Positions 54,058 through 62,862 of a stretch of DNA of 64,000 nt are shown piece after piece. The stretch comes from Pseudomonas mosselii. Lineage in GTDB: Bacteria > Pseudomonadota > Gammaproteobacteria > Pseudomonadales > Pseudomonadaceae. The position numbers and the translations under genes are program-made. The stretch lies in NCBI RefSeq assembly GCF_003205295.1, contig NZ_QJRP01000025.1, forward strand, positions 1-64,000, read 5' to 3'. The notes beneath the pieces were generated by a model. That model did no database searches. It was not told the DNA's origin and saw nothing but the letters and a program-made list of their open reading frames with translations. Numbering within the stretch: position 1 is the first letter of the stretch; the number at the start of each line of letters is the position of its first letter.

Positions 54058-54702
54058 GTGCGTGCATTGCTCGTGGCCGGCGCGCTGATGCTGGCCTGGT
54101 TGCTGGCGGCCCCCGGGCTGCGTGGCCAGCCATTGCTGACCCTGGATATCCCGGCCCAGGCGCTGGACCGGGCGCTGGACAGCTTCGCTCGGCAGAGTGG
54201 CCTGGCGGTGCTGGTCGACCAGGCGTTGCTCGCCGGGCAGCGCTCCAGCCAGGTCCTGGGCCGTTACCCGGCACGTGAAGGCCTGCAGCGACTGTTGCAG
54301 GGCACCGGCTTGCAGGCGCACTACAGTGGCGGCGGCTTCACCCTGCAACCGCTGCGCCTGCGCGGCACAGCCGAGCGTGGGCGCAACGGCGGCCTGTCAT
54401 CGGGCAGTTATGCGCTGGCGCTGCAGCACGCGGTCGAGCGCGCCCTGTGCGCCTCGCCGCTGACCCGGCCGGGCGCTTACCGGGCGGCCTTGCAGGTGTG
54501 GGTCGACGCTGGCGGCCAGCTGGTGCAGAGCCGCCTGCTGGCCTCCACCGGCGATTTCGTCCGCGACGCCGCGCTGGTCGAGCGCCTGCGCACGGTGCGT
54601 CTGGAACAGGCGCCGCCGACATCCCTGGCGCAGCCGCTGACCCTGCTGCTGCGTCCGGAACCTATGGATTGCCCACTTTCGCAAGGAGCTGCGGCGGCAT
54701 GA
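54058..54702 (+). CDS. vreA: STN-domain periplasmic protein, VreA-like
   Basis: The 214-aa precursor has a signal peptide (cleavage near LRG-QPLL), an STN domain (TLDIPAQALDRALDSFARQS, then VLGRYPAREGLQRLLQGTGL) and a C-terminal TonB-like part (ALQVWVDAGGQLVQSRLLAS). It lacks the beta-barrel of signalling receptors. This layout matches VreA of the P. aeruginosa PUMA3 signalling system. Start GTG 54058 follows AAGGAGG by 11 bases, which is long, so the start is uncertain. The stop overlaps vreI by 4 bases (ATGA). Confidence 0.8.
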   Translation: MRALLVAGALMLAWLLAAPGLRGQPLLTLDIPAQALDRALDSFARQSGLAVLVDQALLAGQRSSQVLGRYPAREGLQRLLQGTGLQAHYSGGGFTLQPLRLRGTAERGRNGGLSSGSYALALQHAVERALCASPLTRPGAYRAALQVWVDAGGQLVQSRLLASTGDFVRDAALVERLRTVRLEQAPPTSLAQPLTLLLRPEPMDCPLSQGAAAA

Positions 54703-55241
54703 ACAAACCTCGGGACAGTGCGCTGGTCAAGCTGTTTCTGACCTCCTACGACGCCTTCAGGGTACGCCTGAGGCGTCGACTCGGTTCTGATGACTTGGCC
54801 AACGACGTGCTACAGGAAACCTACCTGCGGGTTGATCGCATGGACGCGACGCACGACCTGCAGCGCCCTGGCGCCTACCTGTACCGCATGGCCCTGAACG
54901 TCGCCGCCGACCGCCGCGAGGCCGACGCCCGGCTGCTTACCGGCGCCGAGATCGAGGCATTGCTGCAGGTGGCCGAGGATCAGGACCCGGCGCGCATCGT
55001 CGGCGGTCAGCGCGAGATCCAGAACCTGCTGGGCGCCCTCTACGAGCTGCCGGCCCGGCGCCGGCGGATCTTTATCGCCGCCCGCCTGGAAGAGGCCTCG
55101 CACCTGGAAATCTCCCAGCGCTTCGGCATCTCCACGCGCACGGTGGAAAAGGAACTCAAGGCGGCGCTGGGGCATTGCGCGATGCGCCTGGACAGAAAAG
55201 TGTTTCAGCGGTTCGGTCCCGGTGCGGGAAAACCGTCTTGA
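54699..55241 (+). CDS. vreI: ECF sigma factor, VreI-like
   Basis: The 180-aa protein has region 2 (VKLFLTSYDAFRVRLRRRLG, then DDLANDVLQETYLRVDRM) and region 4 (LYELPARRRRIFIAARLEEA, then HLEISQRFGISTRTVEKELKAAL), as in FecI-type sigma factors. GCAAGGAG precedes ATG 54699, which overlaps the vreA stop. With the FecR-like gene next to it, it forms a cell-surface-signalling trio. Confidence 0.9.
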   Translation: MNKPRDSALVKLFLTSYDAFRVRLRRRLGSDDLANDVLQETYLRVDRMDATHDLQRPGAYLYRMALNVAADRREADARLLTGAEIEALLQVAEDQDPARIVGGQREIQNLLGALYELPARRRRIFIAARLEEASHLEISQRFGISTRTVEKELKAALGHCAMRLDRKVFQRFGPGAGKPS

Positions 55242-55270
55242 TCGATAGTCGACCTCTTCATGTGAGCCCC

Positions 55271-56173
55271 ATGTCCCAGATTCCGCCCGATTCCGACTTG
55301 CAGCGCCAGGCCCAGGACTGGCTGCTGCGGCTGACGTCCGGCCAGGCCACCCAGGCCGATGCCCAAGCCCTGCGCCAGTGGTGCGCGCGCAGCCCGGCGC
55401 ATGCCGAGGCCTTTGCCCAGGCACGCCAGCTCTGGCACCTGCTCGGCCCCGCGGCACGGCAGGCCGGGCAGGGTGCGCCGTTGTTCGGTCGCCGGGCGTT
55501 GCTGGGCGGCGCGCTGGCGGCGTCGGTGGCACTGGTGGTCTGGCGCGGCGGCCTGCTCGAGGAGGCCATGGCGCCAGCGCCGGCGTTTGCCACCGAGGTA
55601 GGCGAGCAGCAACGGGTGGAGCTGGCGCCCGGGATCGAGCTTGAGCTGAATGTGCGTACCCGGGTCAGCCGCGAAGCCGAGGGTATCGTACTGCTTGCCG
55701 GCGAAATCGAGGTTCAGGCCGGCCAGCCCCTGCAGGTGCGGGCGCAAGGCGGCGTAATTAGCGCCGACCAGGCCCGGTTCAACGTGCGCGAGGACGATGA
55801 AGGGGTCTGCGTCACCTGCCTGGGAGGCGAGTTGCGCGTGGCGGTCCAGGGGCGGGTCGAGGCGCTGCCGGCGGGTCGCCAGTTGCGCTATGGCGCGCAA
55901 GGCATCGGTGTGCCCGAGCCATTCGATCCGGGCCAGGTGATGGCCTGGCGCGAGCGCATGCTGGTGTTTCGCGATGCGCCGTTGGCCCGGGTGATCGAGG
56001 AGATCAACCGCTACCGTCCCGGTCGCCTGGTGCTGCTCAATCCCACGCTGGGGCGTCGACGGGTGCAGGCGCGGTTCAGTTTCGACCAGTTGCGCCAGGC
56101 CGCCGAACTGATCCGCGTCGCCTATGGCGCGCGCTGCCTGGAACTGCCGGGCGGCGTGGTGCTGGTCAGTTGA
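55271..56173 (+). CDS. vreR: FecR-type anti-sigma factor, VreR-like
   Basis: The 300-aa protein has a cytoplasmic FecR N-terminal domain (LQRQAQDWLLRLTSGQATQA, then WCARSPAHAEAFAQARQLW), one membrane helix (ALLGGALAASVALVVW at ~80-95), a periplasmic FecR domain and a C-terminal STN-like segment (VIEEINRYRPGRLVLLNPTL). It should hold VreI until VreA-type signalling releases it. It overlaps the convergent GspJ gene by 8 bases. Confidence 0.88.
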   Translation: MSQIPPDSDLQRQAQDWLLRLTSGQATQADAQALRQWCARSPAHAEAFAQARQLWHLLGPAARQAGQGAPLFGRRALLGGALAASVALVVWRGGLLEEAMAPAPAFATEVGEQQRVELAPGIELELNVRTRVSREAEGIVLLAGEIEVQAGQPLQVRAQGGVISADQARFNVREDDEGVCVTCLGGELRVAVQGRVEALPAGRQLRYGAQGIGVPEPFDPGQVMAWRERMLVFRDAPLARVIEEINRYRPGRLVLLNPTLGRRRVQARFSFDQLRQAAELIRVAYGARCLELPGGVVLVS

Positions 56174-56759
56174 ACGGGCCCAGCACCTGGCGGTAACGCT
56201 CATCGCCCTGGGGGCCGCGCCGGGTCAGGCGCACCTCGAGGCCGGCGGGGTTGTCGTCGGCCTCGCTGGACGGTGAGCGCCAGGCGCCCTTGGCTTGCCA
56301 GCTGCGCAGGTCGAAGCCGCTGACGTTGTCCAGCACCGCCACCGCGGCCTTGGGCGCGGGCAGCGGAAAGTGCTCGCGCAGTGGCGCGGCGGCGCGGTAC
56401 AGGGTGGTGCCGCGCACGTACCAGCGCACCCGTTGCAGGCCGCTGCTGGAGGCGGCGCCGGAGCGCACCAGCTCAAGACGGTCGGCACGGGCGCGCACCG
56501 CAGGCAGCAATGGTTTGCCGGGCGCCTCGCGGCCGGGCAGGGGCGGCTCGACCAGCTCGACGGTGGCACGCAGGGCCAGGTCGCGTTCCAGCTGCTGGAA
56601 CACCCGCAGGATCGCCTGCTGGTCCTCACTTGCCTCACGCACATGGCGGTCGGCGCGGCTGACGCTGTCCAGGCCGCGCCAGGCGATCAGGCTGACCACC
56701 GCCATCAGCACAATGGCGATCATCACTTCGATCAAGGTGAAGCCCGCTTGCCGGTTCAT
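56166..56759 (-). CDS. hxcW: Type II secretion minor pseudopilin GspJ, HxcW-like
   Basis: The 197-aa protein has a prepilin leader with cleavage after Gly6 (MNRQAG-FTLIEVMIAIVLM), a hydrophobic helix and the GspJ-like body (ISRADRHVREASEDQQAILR region, DRLELVRSGA, VRWYVRGTTLYR). It starts 4 bases before the GspH stop, so the two genes overlap. The order next to vreAIR matches hxcW beside PUMA3 in P. aeruginosa. Confidence 0.85.
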   Translation of the reverse strand: MNRQAGFTLIEVMIAIVLMAVVSLIAWRGLDSVSRADRHVREASEDQQAILRVFQQLERDLALRATVELVEPPLPGREAPGKPLLPAVRARADRLELVRSGAASSSGLQRVRWYVRGTTLYRAAAPLREHFPLPAPKAAVAVLDNVSGFDLRSWQAKGAWRSPSSEADDNPAGLEVRLTRRGPQGDERYRQVLGPFN

Positions 56760-57190
56760 GGTTGGCTGACCCGCACCTGGCCGGCGGCGTTGCGCGCCAA
56801 CTCCACCCGCAGCGCACCGCTGCGCAGGCGCAGGGTCAGCGGCGTGCCGATCCATTCGCCATCGAGCCACACCGCGCCACGGGGCTCGCTTTGCACCCTG
56901 ACCGCCTCGGCCTGCCAGCGGCGCGGCTTGAGCGGGCCGTCGGCGAGCACCTGGCCGTCGGCGCGGACAAAACGGTAGCCGTCGCGGTCGTTGCGCCAGC
57001 GTAAGGGCTGGCCATCGGCCTGGGCCTCGCTCTGCGCCAGTTCCAGCAGGCGCGCCAGGCGCTCGGCGTCGGCGCGCAGGTGCTTGCCCGGGTCGGGGCG
57101 GATGTTCAGGCTGATGGCGGCGCTGGCGATACCGACGATCACCAGCACCACCATCAGTTCGATCAGGGTGAAACCACGTTGTCCGTTCAC
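56756..57190 (-). CDS. hxcU: Type II secretion minor pseudopilin GspH, HxcU-like
   Basis: The 144-aa protein has a prepilin leader (MNGQRG-FTLIELMVVLVIV) and a GspH-like body (RLARLLELAQSEAQADGQPL, RWRNDRDGYRFVR). The start is GTG 57190, with AAGGAG 6 bases upstream. It is divergent from the GspC-like gene. With GspJ it would form the tip of a pseudopilus, but no major pseudopilin gene is present here. Confidence 0.85.
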   Translation of the reverse strand: MNGQRGFTLIELMVVLVIVGIASAAISLNIRPDPGKHLRADAERLARLLELAQSEAQADGQPLRWRNDRDGYRFVRADGQVLADGPLKPRRWQAEAVRVQSEPRGAVWLDGEWIGTPLTLRLRSGALRVELARNAAGQVRVSQP

Positions 57191-57305
57191 GGGGCGCTCC
57201 TTGTCCTTTAAGGAAGCTTGCCCGAGCAAGATGATCGCCGTGTGAAACAAAACCGTGAGAATAGGTCGGTATGCTCGGGCGCAGGCACACAAGGAGCGCG
57301 TGACC

Positions 57306-57746
57306 ATGCGTATTACCCGTCCAGATCTGTCCTGCGGTCTGTTGTTGCAGGGGTTGGGGGTGCTGGCCCTGATCGCCGGCCTGGCGACCTGGGCCAGTCT
57401 GTTGCTGCAGACTTCGCCGGGGCTGGCCTCGCAGCAGCCCGCCGAGGCCCTGGCACTGAGCGAAACGCCGGCCGGGCGCTGGTTCGCCGACCTGCCATTG
57501 CAGGTGCAGATCCAGGTCAGCGGAGTGATGACCGGCAGCCAGGGCGCAGTGGCCATCGTCAGCATCGACGGTGGCCTGGCGCGTGCCGTGCGCCGCGGTG
57601 AGGAGCTGGCCCGTGGGGTGCGCCTGGTGGCCATCGAAGGCCGCGGCCTGGTGATCGAGCGCGGCGGCCAGCGCAGCCGCGTCGAGGTGCCAGTATTGGC
57701 ACAGACGTCTTTCTGGGGGGAAGCGCCTCAGCCTTCAGCGAACTGA
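57306..57746 (+). CDS. hxcP: Type II secretion GspC-like protein, HxcP-like
   Basis: The 146-aa protein has one N-terminal membrane helix (LGVLALIAGLATWASLLLQ) and a periplasmic homology-region domain (QIQVSGVMTGSQGAVAIVSI, GEELARGVRLVAIEGRGLVI). GspC usually continues with a PDZ or coiled-coil part, which is missing, as in short HxcP. AAGGAG lies 9 bases before the ATG. The 3' end overlaps the convergent acetyltransferase gene by 19 bases. Confidence 0.78.
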   Translation: MRITRPDLSCGLLLQGLGVLALIAGLATWASLLLQTSPGLASQQPAEALALSETPAGRWFADLPLQVQIQVSGVMTGSQGAVAIVSIDGGLARAVRRGEELARGVRLVAIEGRGLVIERGGQRSRVEVPVLAQTSFWGEAPQPSAN

Positions 57747-58207
57747 CGCAGGCGTTCGCCGTCGAGGCGGTAGCGGATCCACTCGTCCTGCGGCTCGGCG
57801 CCCAGCGAGCGATAGAAGCCGATGGCCGGCTCGTTCCAGTCCAGCACGCTCCATTCCAGGCGACCGCAGCCATTCTCCACCGCCTCGCGGGCGATATGCC
57901 GCAGCAGCGTGCGCCCGGCACCGTCGCCGCGCTGCTGGGGCGTGACGTAGAGATCCTCGAGGTAGATGCCGTTACGCCCAAGCCAGGTGGAGTAGCTGTA
58001 GAAATACACGGCGAAACCGATGGCCTGGCCGTCTCGCTCGCAGACCAGGCTGCGAACCGTGCTGCCTTCGTTGAACAGGCTGTGCTCGATGTCGGCGAGG
58101 GTCGCCACCACTTCGTGGCGGGCGCGCTCGTAGTCGGCCAGTTCGGTGATGAAGGCCAGGATCTGGGCTGCGTCGCTGCGGACAGCGGGGCGGATGGTCA
58201 CAGGCAT
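57728..58207 (-). CDS. GNAT acetyltransferase, diamine-acetyltransferase-like
   Basis: The 159-aa protein has a GNAT fold with acetyl-CoA loop QQRGDGAGRTLLRHIAREA and segments IYLEDLYV, LEWSVLDWNEPAIGFYRSLG that resemble spermidine/diamine acetyltransferases. The true acceptor is not known. Confidence 0.85.
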   Translation of the reverse strand: MPVTIRPAVRSDAAQILAFITELADYERARHEVVATLADIEHSLFNEGSTVRSLVCERDGQAIGFAVYFYSYSTWLGRNGIYLEDLYVTPQQRGDGAGRTLLRHIAREAVENGCGRLEWSVLDWNEPAIGFYRSLGAEPQDEWIRYRLDGERLRQFAEG

Positions 58208-58440
58208 GGTGGGGGCTTCCTTGTAATTGATAGATCGGTAGTGTCAGGGAAGTTCAGGCAAGGCCGCCAGGTGTCTGCGGATGATTTGCCGGGCCGCTGA
58301 TGCCGACGCGACCTGCAAGCATGCATCTGGGTGGAACAGAAATGTGTATCCACTCAATTTCACATAACTGTACCGGTCATTCCAGCCAAGGCTCCTTTAC
58401 TGTGGCCTTTCGATAATCAGAAAAGCCGGAAACCGCCGCC

Positions 58441-59061
58441 ATGCTTGCCTCCCTCGATCTGCTCAGTGCGTTCGTCCTGTTCGCCTTTGTCTCTTCCATC
58501 ACCCCCGGTCCGAACAACACCATGCTGCTGGCCTCGGGGGTCAACTTCGGCGTGCGCCGCACCATTCCCCACGCCCTGGGCATCAGCGTCGGCTTCATGG
58601 TGATGGTACTGGCGGTGGGCCTCGGGCTGGGCGAGGTGTTCAAGGCCTGGCCGCCGCTGTACAGCATCCTGCGCTACGGGGGCGCGGCGTACCTGCTGTA
58701 CCTGGCCTGGAAGATCGCCACCTCCGGGCCGATGTCCGGTGACAGCGCCGGCAGCCGCAAGCCGCTCGGGTTCTGGGGCGCCGCGGCGTTCCAGTGGGTC
58801 AACCCGAAGGCCTGGGTGATGGCGATCGGGGCAATCACCACCTATACGCCGGCCCAGGGTTACGTGTTCAACGTGATCGTCATCGCCACCGTGTTCGCCC
58901 TGGTGAACCTGCCCAGCGTCGGCATCTGGGTGATGTTCGGCAGTGCCTTGCGCAACCTGCTGCGCAATCCGCGCGCGGTGGTGCTGTTCAATGTCCTGAT
59001 GGCCGTGCTGCTGGTGATTTCACTGTATCCGCTGCTGTTTGTAGAATCGGCGTTTTCCTAG
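58441..59061 (+). CDS. LysE-family exporter
   Basis: The 206-aa protein has six hydrophobic helices and the family signature SITPGPNNTMLLASGVNFG, then FQWVNPKAWVMAIGAI. It exports amino acids or related metabolites. About 230 bp of upstream sequence with no gene contains AT-rich parts and no clear operator. Confidence 0.88.
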   Translation: MLASLDLLSAFVLFAFVSSITPGPNNTMLLASGVNFGVRRTIPHALGISVGFMVMVLAVGLGLGEVFKAWPPLYSILRYGGAAYLLYLAWKIATSGPMSGDSAGSRKPLGFWGAAAFQWVNPKAWVMAIGAITTYTPAQGYVFNVIVIATVFALVNLPSVGIWVMFGSALRNLLRNPRAVVLFNVLMAVLLVISLYPLLFVESAFS

Positions 59062-59079
59062 AGCCGATGAGTGCCGTCG

Positions 59080-59952
59080 ATGGAGTTGATTCCCTGGTCC
59101 CATGAATGCGCAGAAGGCTTCACCCTGCGCGGATGGCGAACCCCCGCCAGCGGCAGGCCGCTGCTGCATTTCCTGCATGGCAACGGCTTCTGCAGCCTGG
59201 TCTACCAGCCCATGCTCATGCGCCTGGGCGAGCATTTCGATCTGTGGCTGAGCGATGTGCAAGGCCATGGCGACAGTGACCACGGCGGCGCCTTTTGCGG
59301 TTGGAACCGCAGCGCGGCGCTGGCGGTGGAGGCGTTCGAGGCCGGGTGCGGCGAGTACGGCGATGTTCCGCGTTATGCTCTGGGCCACAGTTTCGGCGGT
59401 GTGCTTACCGGCCTGATCCTCGCCAGCGAGCCGCAGCTGTTCCAGCGCGCCGTGCTGCTGGATCCGGTGCTGTTCAGCCGGCGCATGATCGGGGTGATGG
59501 GCGCCGCCGCCATGGTCGGCCTGCACCGTCGCCACGCCCTGGCGCGCAAGGCCGCCACCCGCCGCAGCCATTGGCCCGACCGCGAGTCGGCGCAGGCCTC
59601 GCTGCAAGGGCGCGGCATTTTCAAGGGCTGGACCGACGCGGCCTTGCAGGCCTATGTGGAGCACGCCATCGGCGATTGCGGTGAAGGCGTGGTGCTCAAG
59701 TGCCGGCCCAGCCGAGAGGTGGAGATCTTCAGTTCGTTCCCCGAACGTATGTGGCAGCAGCTGGGCAGTATCCAGACGCCGACGCGGATCCTGTACGGGG
59801 AGCAGACCTACCCGTTTGTGCCGCACTCTGTACAGCGCCTGGCGGGGCTCAATGCTCAGGTGAGCGCGCAGCAGGTGGCCGGTGGCCACTGCTTCATGCA
59901 GGAGGATCCGCAGATGGCCGCGGAGCAGGTGCTGGCGTTCCTGCAGGATTGA
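59080..59952 (+). CDS. Alpha/beta hydrolase
   Basis: The 290-aa protein has FLHGNGFCSLVYQPM, the nucleophile elbow ALGHSFGGVL (Ser ~103) and a C-terminal AGGHCFMQEDP with the catalytic His. ATG 59080 is taken as start; a GTG at 59071 is possible. It begins 18 bp after the LysE gene, so may be co-transcribed. The substrate is unknown. Confidence 0.83.
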   Translation: MELIPWSHECAEGFTLRGWRTPASGRPLLHFLHGNGFCSLVYQPMLMRLGEHFDLWLSDVQGHGDSDHGGAFCGWNRSAALAVEAFEAGCGEYGDVPRYALGHSFGGVLTGLILASEPQLFQRAVLLDPVLFSRRMIGVMGAAAMVGLHRRHALARKAATRRSHWPDRESAQASLQGRGIFKGWTDAALQAYVEHAIGDCGEGVVLKCRPSREVEIFSSFPERMWQQLGSIQTPTRILYGEQTYPFVPHSVQRLAGLNAQVSAQQVAGGHCFMQEDPQMAAEQVLAFLQD

Positions 59953-59975
59953 AGCCTTCCCATAGCGAACGCACC

Positions 59976-60098
59976 CCCTGTGGGAGCGGCCTTGTGTCGC
60001 GAAAGGGCCGCAAAGCGGCCCCAGGGCTTCGGCGTTCATGCATCAATCGCCGGGGCTGCTACGCAGCCCTTTCGCGACACAAGGCCGCTCCCACAGGT
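59976..60098. repeat. REP pair (inverted)
   Basis: CCTGTGGGAGCGGCCTTGTG and the inverted CACAAGGCCGCTCCCACAGG, with GGGCCGCAAAGCGGCCCC and GGGGCTGCTACGCAGCCC inside. It lies in the 272-bp region between the hydrolase and efflux genes. Confidence 0.9.
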
Positions 60099-60224
60099 TC
60101 TCCAGCCCACCATTGATATTAGTGAATCTGTTGTCCATTTCGCGACGATTGCTTACCGATTCGCGAGCGAACGACAATCTCAGATTCCGTACCCTGTCGC
60201 TCCCCCCACCGGATGGAGCCCAGC

Positions 60225-61361
60225 ATGAACCAGGCGGTCAGCCCAGATCCCCAGCACACCCTCGAGCAAACCCGCGCCCGGCGCCGCCAGCGCCTGCTGC
60301 GCTTTGGCCTGGCCGGGGGGGTGGGGCTGCTGGTGGCGGCCTATGGCGGCTACTGGTGGCTCGACGGCCGTTTTCTGGAGCAGACCGATGACGCCTACGT
60401 GCGCGCCGACTGGGCACCGATCAGCGCCCGGGTCAGTGGCTATGTGGCCGAGGTGGCGGTGGCGGACAACGCCACGGTCAAGGCCGGCGACCTGCTGGTG
60501 CGCCTGGACGAGCGGGACTTCCGCGATCGCCTGCGCAAGGCCGAGGCGCAGTTGGCGGTGAGCGAGGCGGCGCTGCAGGTGCAGCGCATGCGCCTGCGCG
60601 CCTTCGCCGCCGAGCAGGACGAGCAGGCCCACGCCATCGTCCGCGCCGACGCCGAGCGCGGCGGTAGCCGTGGCGAGGCGCAGCGGGCCGAGGCTGACTG
60701 GCAGCGCTACCAGCATCTGGCGCAATGGCAGGCGGCCAGTGTGCAGCGCATGGAGCAGGCCCGCGCCACCCGTATCCAGGCCCAGGCCATGCAGCGCGCC
60801 GCCGACGCCGAACTGGCCCGCCAGCATGCGCGCAAGGCGATGCTGGAACAGCAGGGCAAGCAACTGGAGGCCGAACTGCTGCAGCGTCAGGCCGACCTCG
60901 ACCAGGCCCGCGCCGAGGCCGACCTGGCCCGCAGCGCCCTGGCCGATACCGAGATCCGCGCCCCCTTCGACGGCGTGGTCGGCCAGCGCAAGGTACGCCA
61001 GCAGCAGTACGTCACCCCGGGCTTGCCACTGCTGGCGGTGGTGCCGGTGGCGCAGGCGTACGTGGTGGCCAATTTCAAGGAAACCCAGCTGGCGCAGATG
61101 CGTCCCGGCCAGTCGGTGACTCTCGAGGTGGACACCTTCGGCCAGCACTGGCGCGGAACGGTGGACAGCGTATCCCCGGGTTCCGGCGCGGTGTTCGCAC
61201 TGCTGCCGCCAGACAACGCCACCGGCAACTTCACCAAGATCGTCCAGCGTTTCCCGGTGCGTATCCACCTCGACCCGGAGAGTGGTGACAGCCCACGGCT
61301 GTTGCCCGGCATGTCGGTGATCGCCACCGTCGACACCCGGCAGGCTCGCCATGAGCGTTGA
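60225..61361 (+). CDS. EmrA/HlyD-type efflux adaptor
   Basis: The 378-aa periplasmic adaptor has one N-terminal helix (LRFGLAGGVGLLVAAYGGYW), a split lipoyl domain (QTDDAYVRADWAPISARVSG and TEIRAPFDGVVGQRKVRQQQ), a long coiled coil between (~110-225) and a beta-barrel part. ATG 60225 is preferred because GGAG lies 8 bases upstream. It overlaps the DHA2 transporter gene by 11 bases, giving an EmrAB-like tripartite pump with an outer membrane partner elsewhere. Confidence 0.9.
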   Translation: MNQAVSPDPQHTLEQTRARRRQRLLRFGLAGGVGLLVAAYGGYWWLDGRFLEQTDDAYVRADWAPISARVSGYVAEVAVADNATVKAGDLLVRLDERDFRDRLRKAEAQLAVSEAALQVQRMRLRAFAAEQDEQAHAIVRADAERGGSRGEAQRAEADWQRYQHLAQWQAASVQRMEQARATRIQAQAMQRAADAELARQHARKAMLEQQGKQLEAELLQRQADLDQARAEADLARSALADTEIRAPFDGVVGQRKVRQQQYVTPGLPLLAVVPVAQAYVVANFKETQLAQMRPGQSVTLEVDTFGQHWRGTVDSVSPGSGAVFALLPPDNATGNFTKIVQRFPVRIHLDPESGDSPRLLPGMSVIATVDTRQARHER

Positions 61362-62859
61362 AGAAAAAGTCTCCCTGCGCGCCTGGGTGGCGGTGATCGG
61401 CGGGCTGTTCGGCTGCTTCATGGCCGGCATGAACGTCCATGTCACCAGCGCCGCCCTGCCCGAGATCGAGGGCGCGCTGGGGGCCAGCTTCGAGGAGGGC
61501 TCGTGGATCTCCACCGCCTACCTGGTGGCCGAGATCAGCATGATCCCGCTGACCGCCTGGCTGGTGCAGGTGTTCTCCCTGCGCCGGGTGATGCTGGTGG
61601 GCTCGGCGGTGTTCCTGGTCAGCTCGGTGAGTTGCGCCATGGCCGGCAGCCTGGAGGCGATGATCAGCCTGCGGGTGATCCAGGGCGCCTCGGGCGCGGT
61701 GCTGATCCCGCTGTCGATGCAACTGATCATCACCGAGTTGCCGGCCAGCCGCCTGGCGCTGGGCATGGCGCTGTTCAGCCTGTCCAACAGCGTGGCCCAG
61801 GCCGCCGGGCCGTCGATCGGCGGCTGGCTCACCGACATGTACTCCTGGCGTTGGATCTTCCTGCTGCAGCTGCCGCCGGGCATTGCCCTGCTGGCGGCGG
61901 TGGCTTGGTCGATCAAGGGCCAGGCCGGTGATCGCAGCGCATTGCGCCAGGCGGACTGGCTGGGCATCGTCGCCATGGCGCTGGGGTTGGGAGCGTTGCA
62001 GGTGGTGCTGGAGGAGGGCGGGCGCAAGGACTGGTTCGAATCTCGCTTCATCGTCGGCTTCAGCCTCGTCGCGGTAGTCGCCCTGGCGCTATTCATCCAG
62101 CGCCAGTTATGGGGTACTCGGCCGTTCATCAACCTGCGCCTGCTGGGCAGCTACAATTTCGGCGTGTCGAGCCTGGCCATGGCGGTGTTTGGCGCGGCGA
62201 CCTTCGGCCTGGTATTCCTGGTGCCCAACTACCTGTCGCTGGTACAGGGCTACAGCGCCAGCGAGATCGGCAAGAGCCTGATCGCCTACGGCATGGTCCA
62301 GCTGCTGTTGGCGCCGTTGCTGCCCCGGCTGATGCGTTGGCTCAACGCCAAGCTGCTGGTGGCCAGCGGCTTCGCCATCATGGCCCTGGGCTGCTGGCTG
62401 GGGTCGACGTTGACGGTGGACGCGGGCAGCAACGTGATCATCCCTTCGACGGTAGTGCGCGGCATCGGCCAGCCGCTGATCATGGTGGCGCTGTCGGTGC
62501 TGGCGGTGAAGGGCCTGGACAAGGCCCAGGCTGGCTCTGCCTCGGCGCTGATCTCGATGCTGCGCAACCTTGGTGGCGCGCTGGGCACGGCGTTGCTGAC
62601 GCAACTGGTGTCGCAGCGCGAGCGCTTTCATTCAGTCCGGATAGGCGAAGGGCTGACGCTGTTCGACGGCGCGCTGCAGCAGCGCTTGCCCGCCGGCATG
62701 GTCGACCCGCAGTCGCCACAGGTCATGCAGACCCTGGCATTGATCGATCAGAGCGTGCGCGAGCAAGCCTATCTGATGGCCTATTCAGATGCGTTCTACC
62801 TGTCGTGCGTGGCGTTGCTCGGTTGTGCGCTGGCGTCCCTGCTGCTGCGCAGTCGCTAG
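61351..62859 (+). CDS. EmrB-type DHA2 multidrug efflux transporter
   Basis: The 502-aa membrane protein has about fourteen helices and DHA2 motifs (FMAGMNVHVTSAALPEIEGA, LRVIQGASGAVLIPLSMQL, QAAGPSIGGWL). It uses proton flow to expel drugs or toxic organics together with the EmrA-like adaptor encoded by the overlapping upstream gene. Confidence 0.9.
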   Translation: MSVEEKVSLRAWVAVIGGLFGCFMAGMNVHVTSAALPEIEGALGASFEEGSWISTAYLVAEISMIPLTAWLVQVFSLRRVMLVGSAVFLVSSVSCAMAGSLEAMISLRVIQGASGAVLIPLSMQLIITELPASRLALGMALFSLSNSVAQAAGPSIGGWLTDMYSWRWIFLLQLPPGIALLAAVAWSIKGQAGDRSALRQADWLGIVAMALGLGALQVVLEEGGRKDWFESRFIVGFSLVAVVALALFIQRQLWGTRPFINLRLLGSYNFGVSSLAMAVFGAATFGLVFLVPNYLSLVQGYSASEIGKSLIAYGMVQLLLAPLLPRLMRWLNAKLLVASGFAIMALGCWLGSTLTVDAGSNVIIPSTVVRGIGQPLIMVALSVLAVKGLDKAQAGSASALISMLRNLGGALGTALLTQLVSQRERFHSVRIGEGLTLFDGALQQRLPAGMVDPQSPQVMQTLALIDQSVREQAYLMAYSDAFYLSCVALLGCALASLLLRSR

Positions 62860-62862
62860 CCA

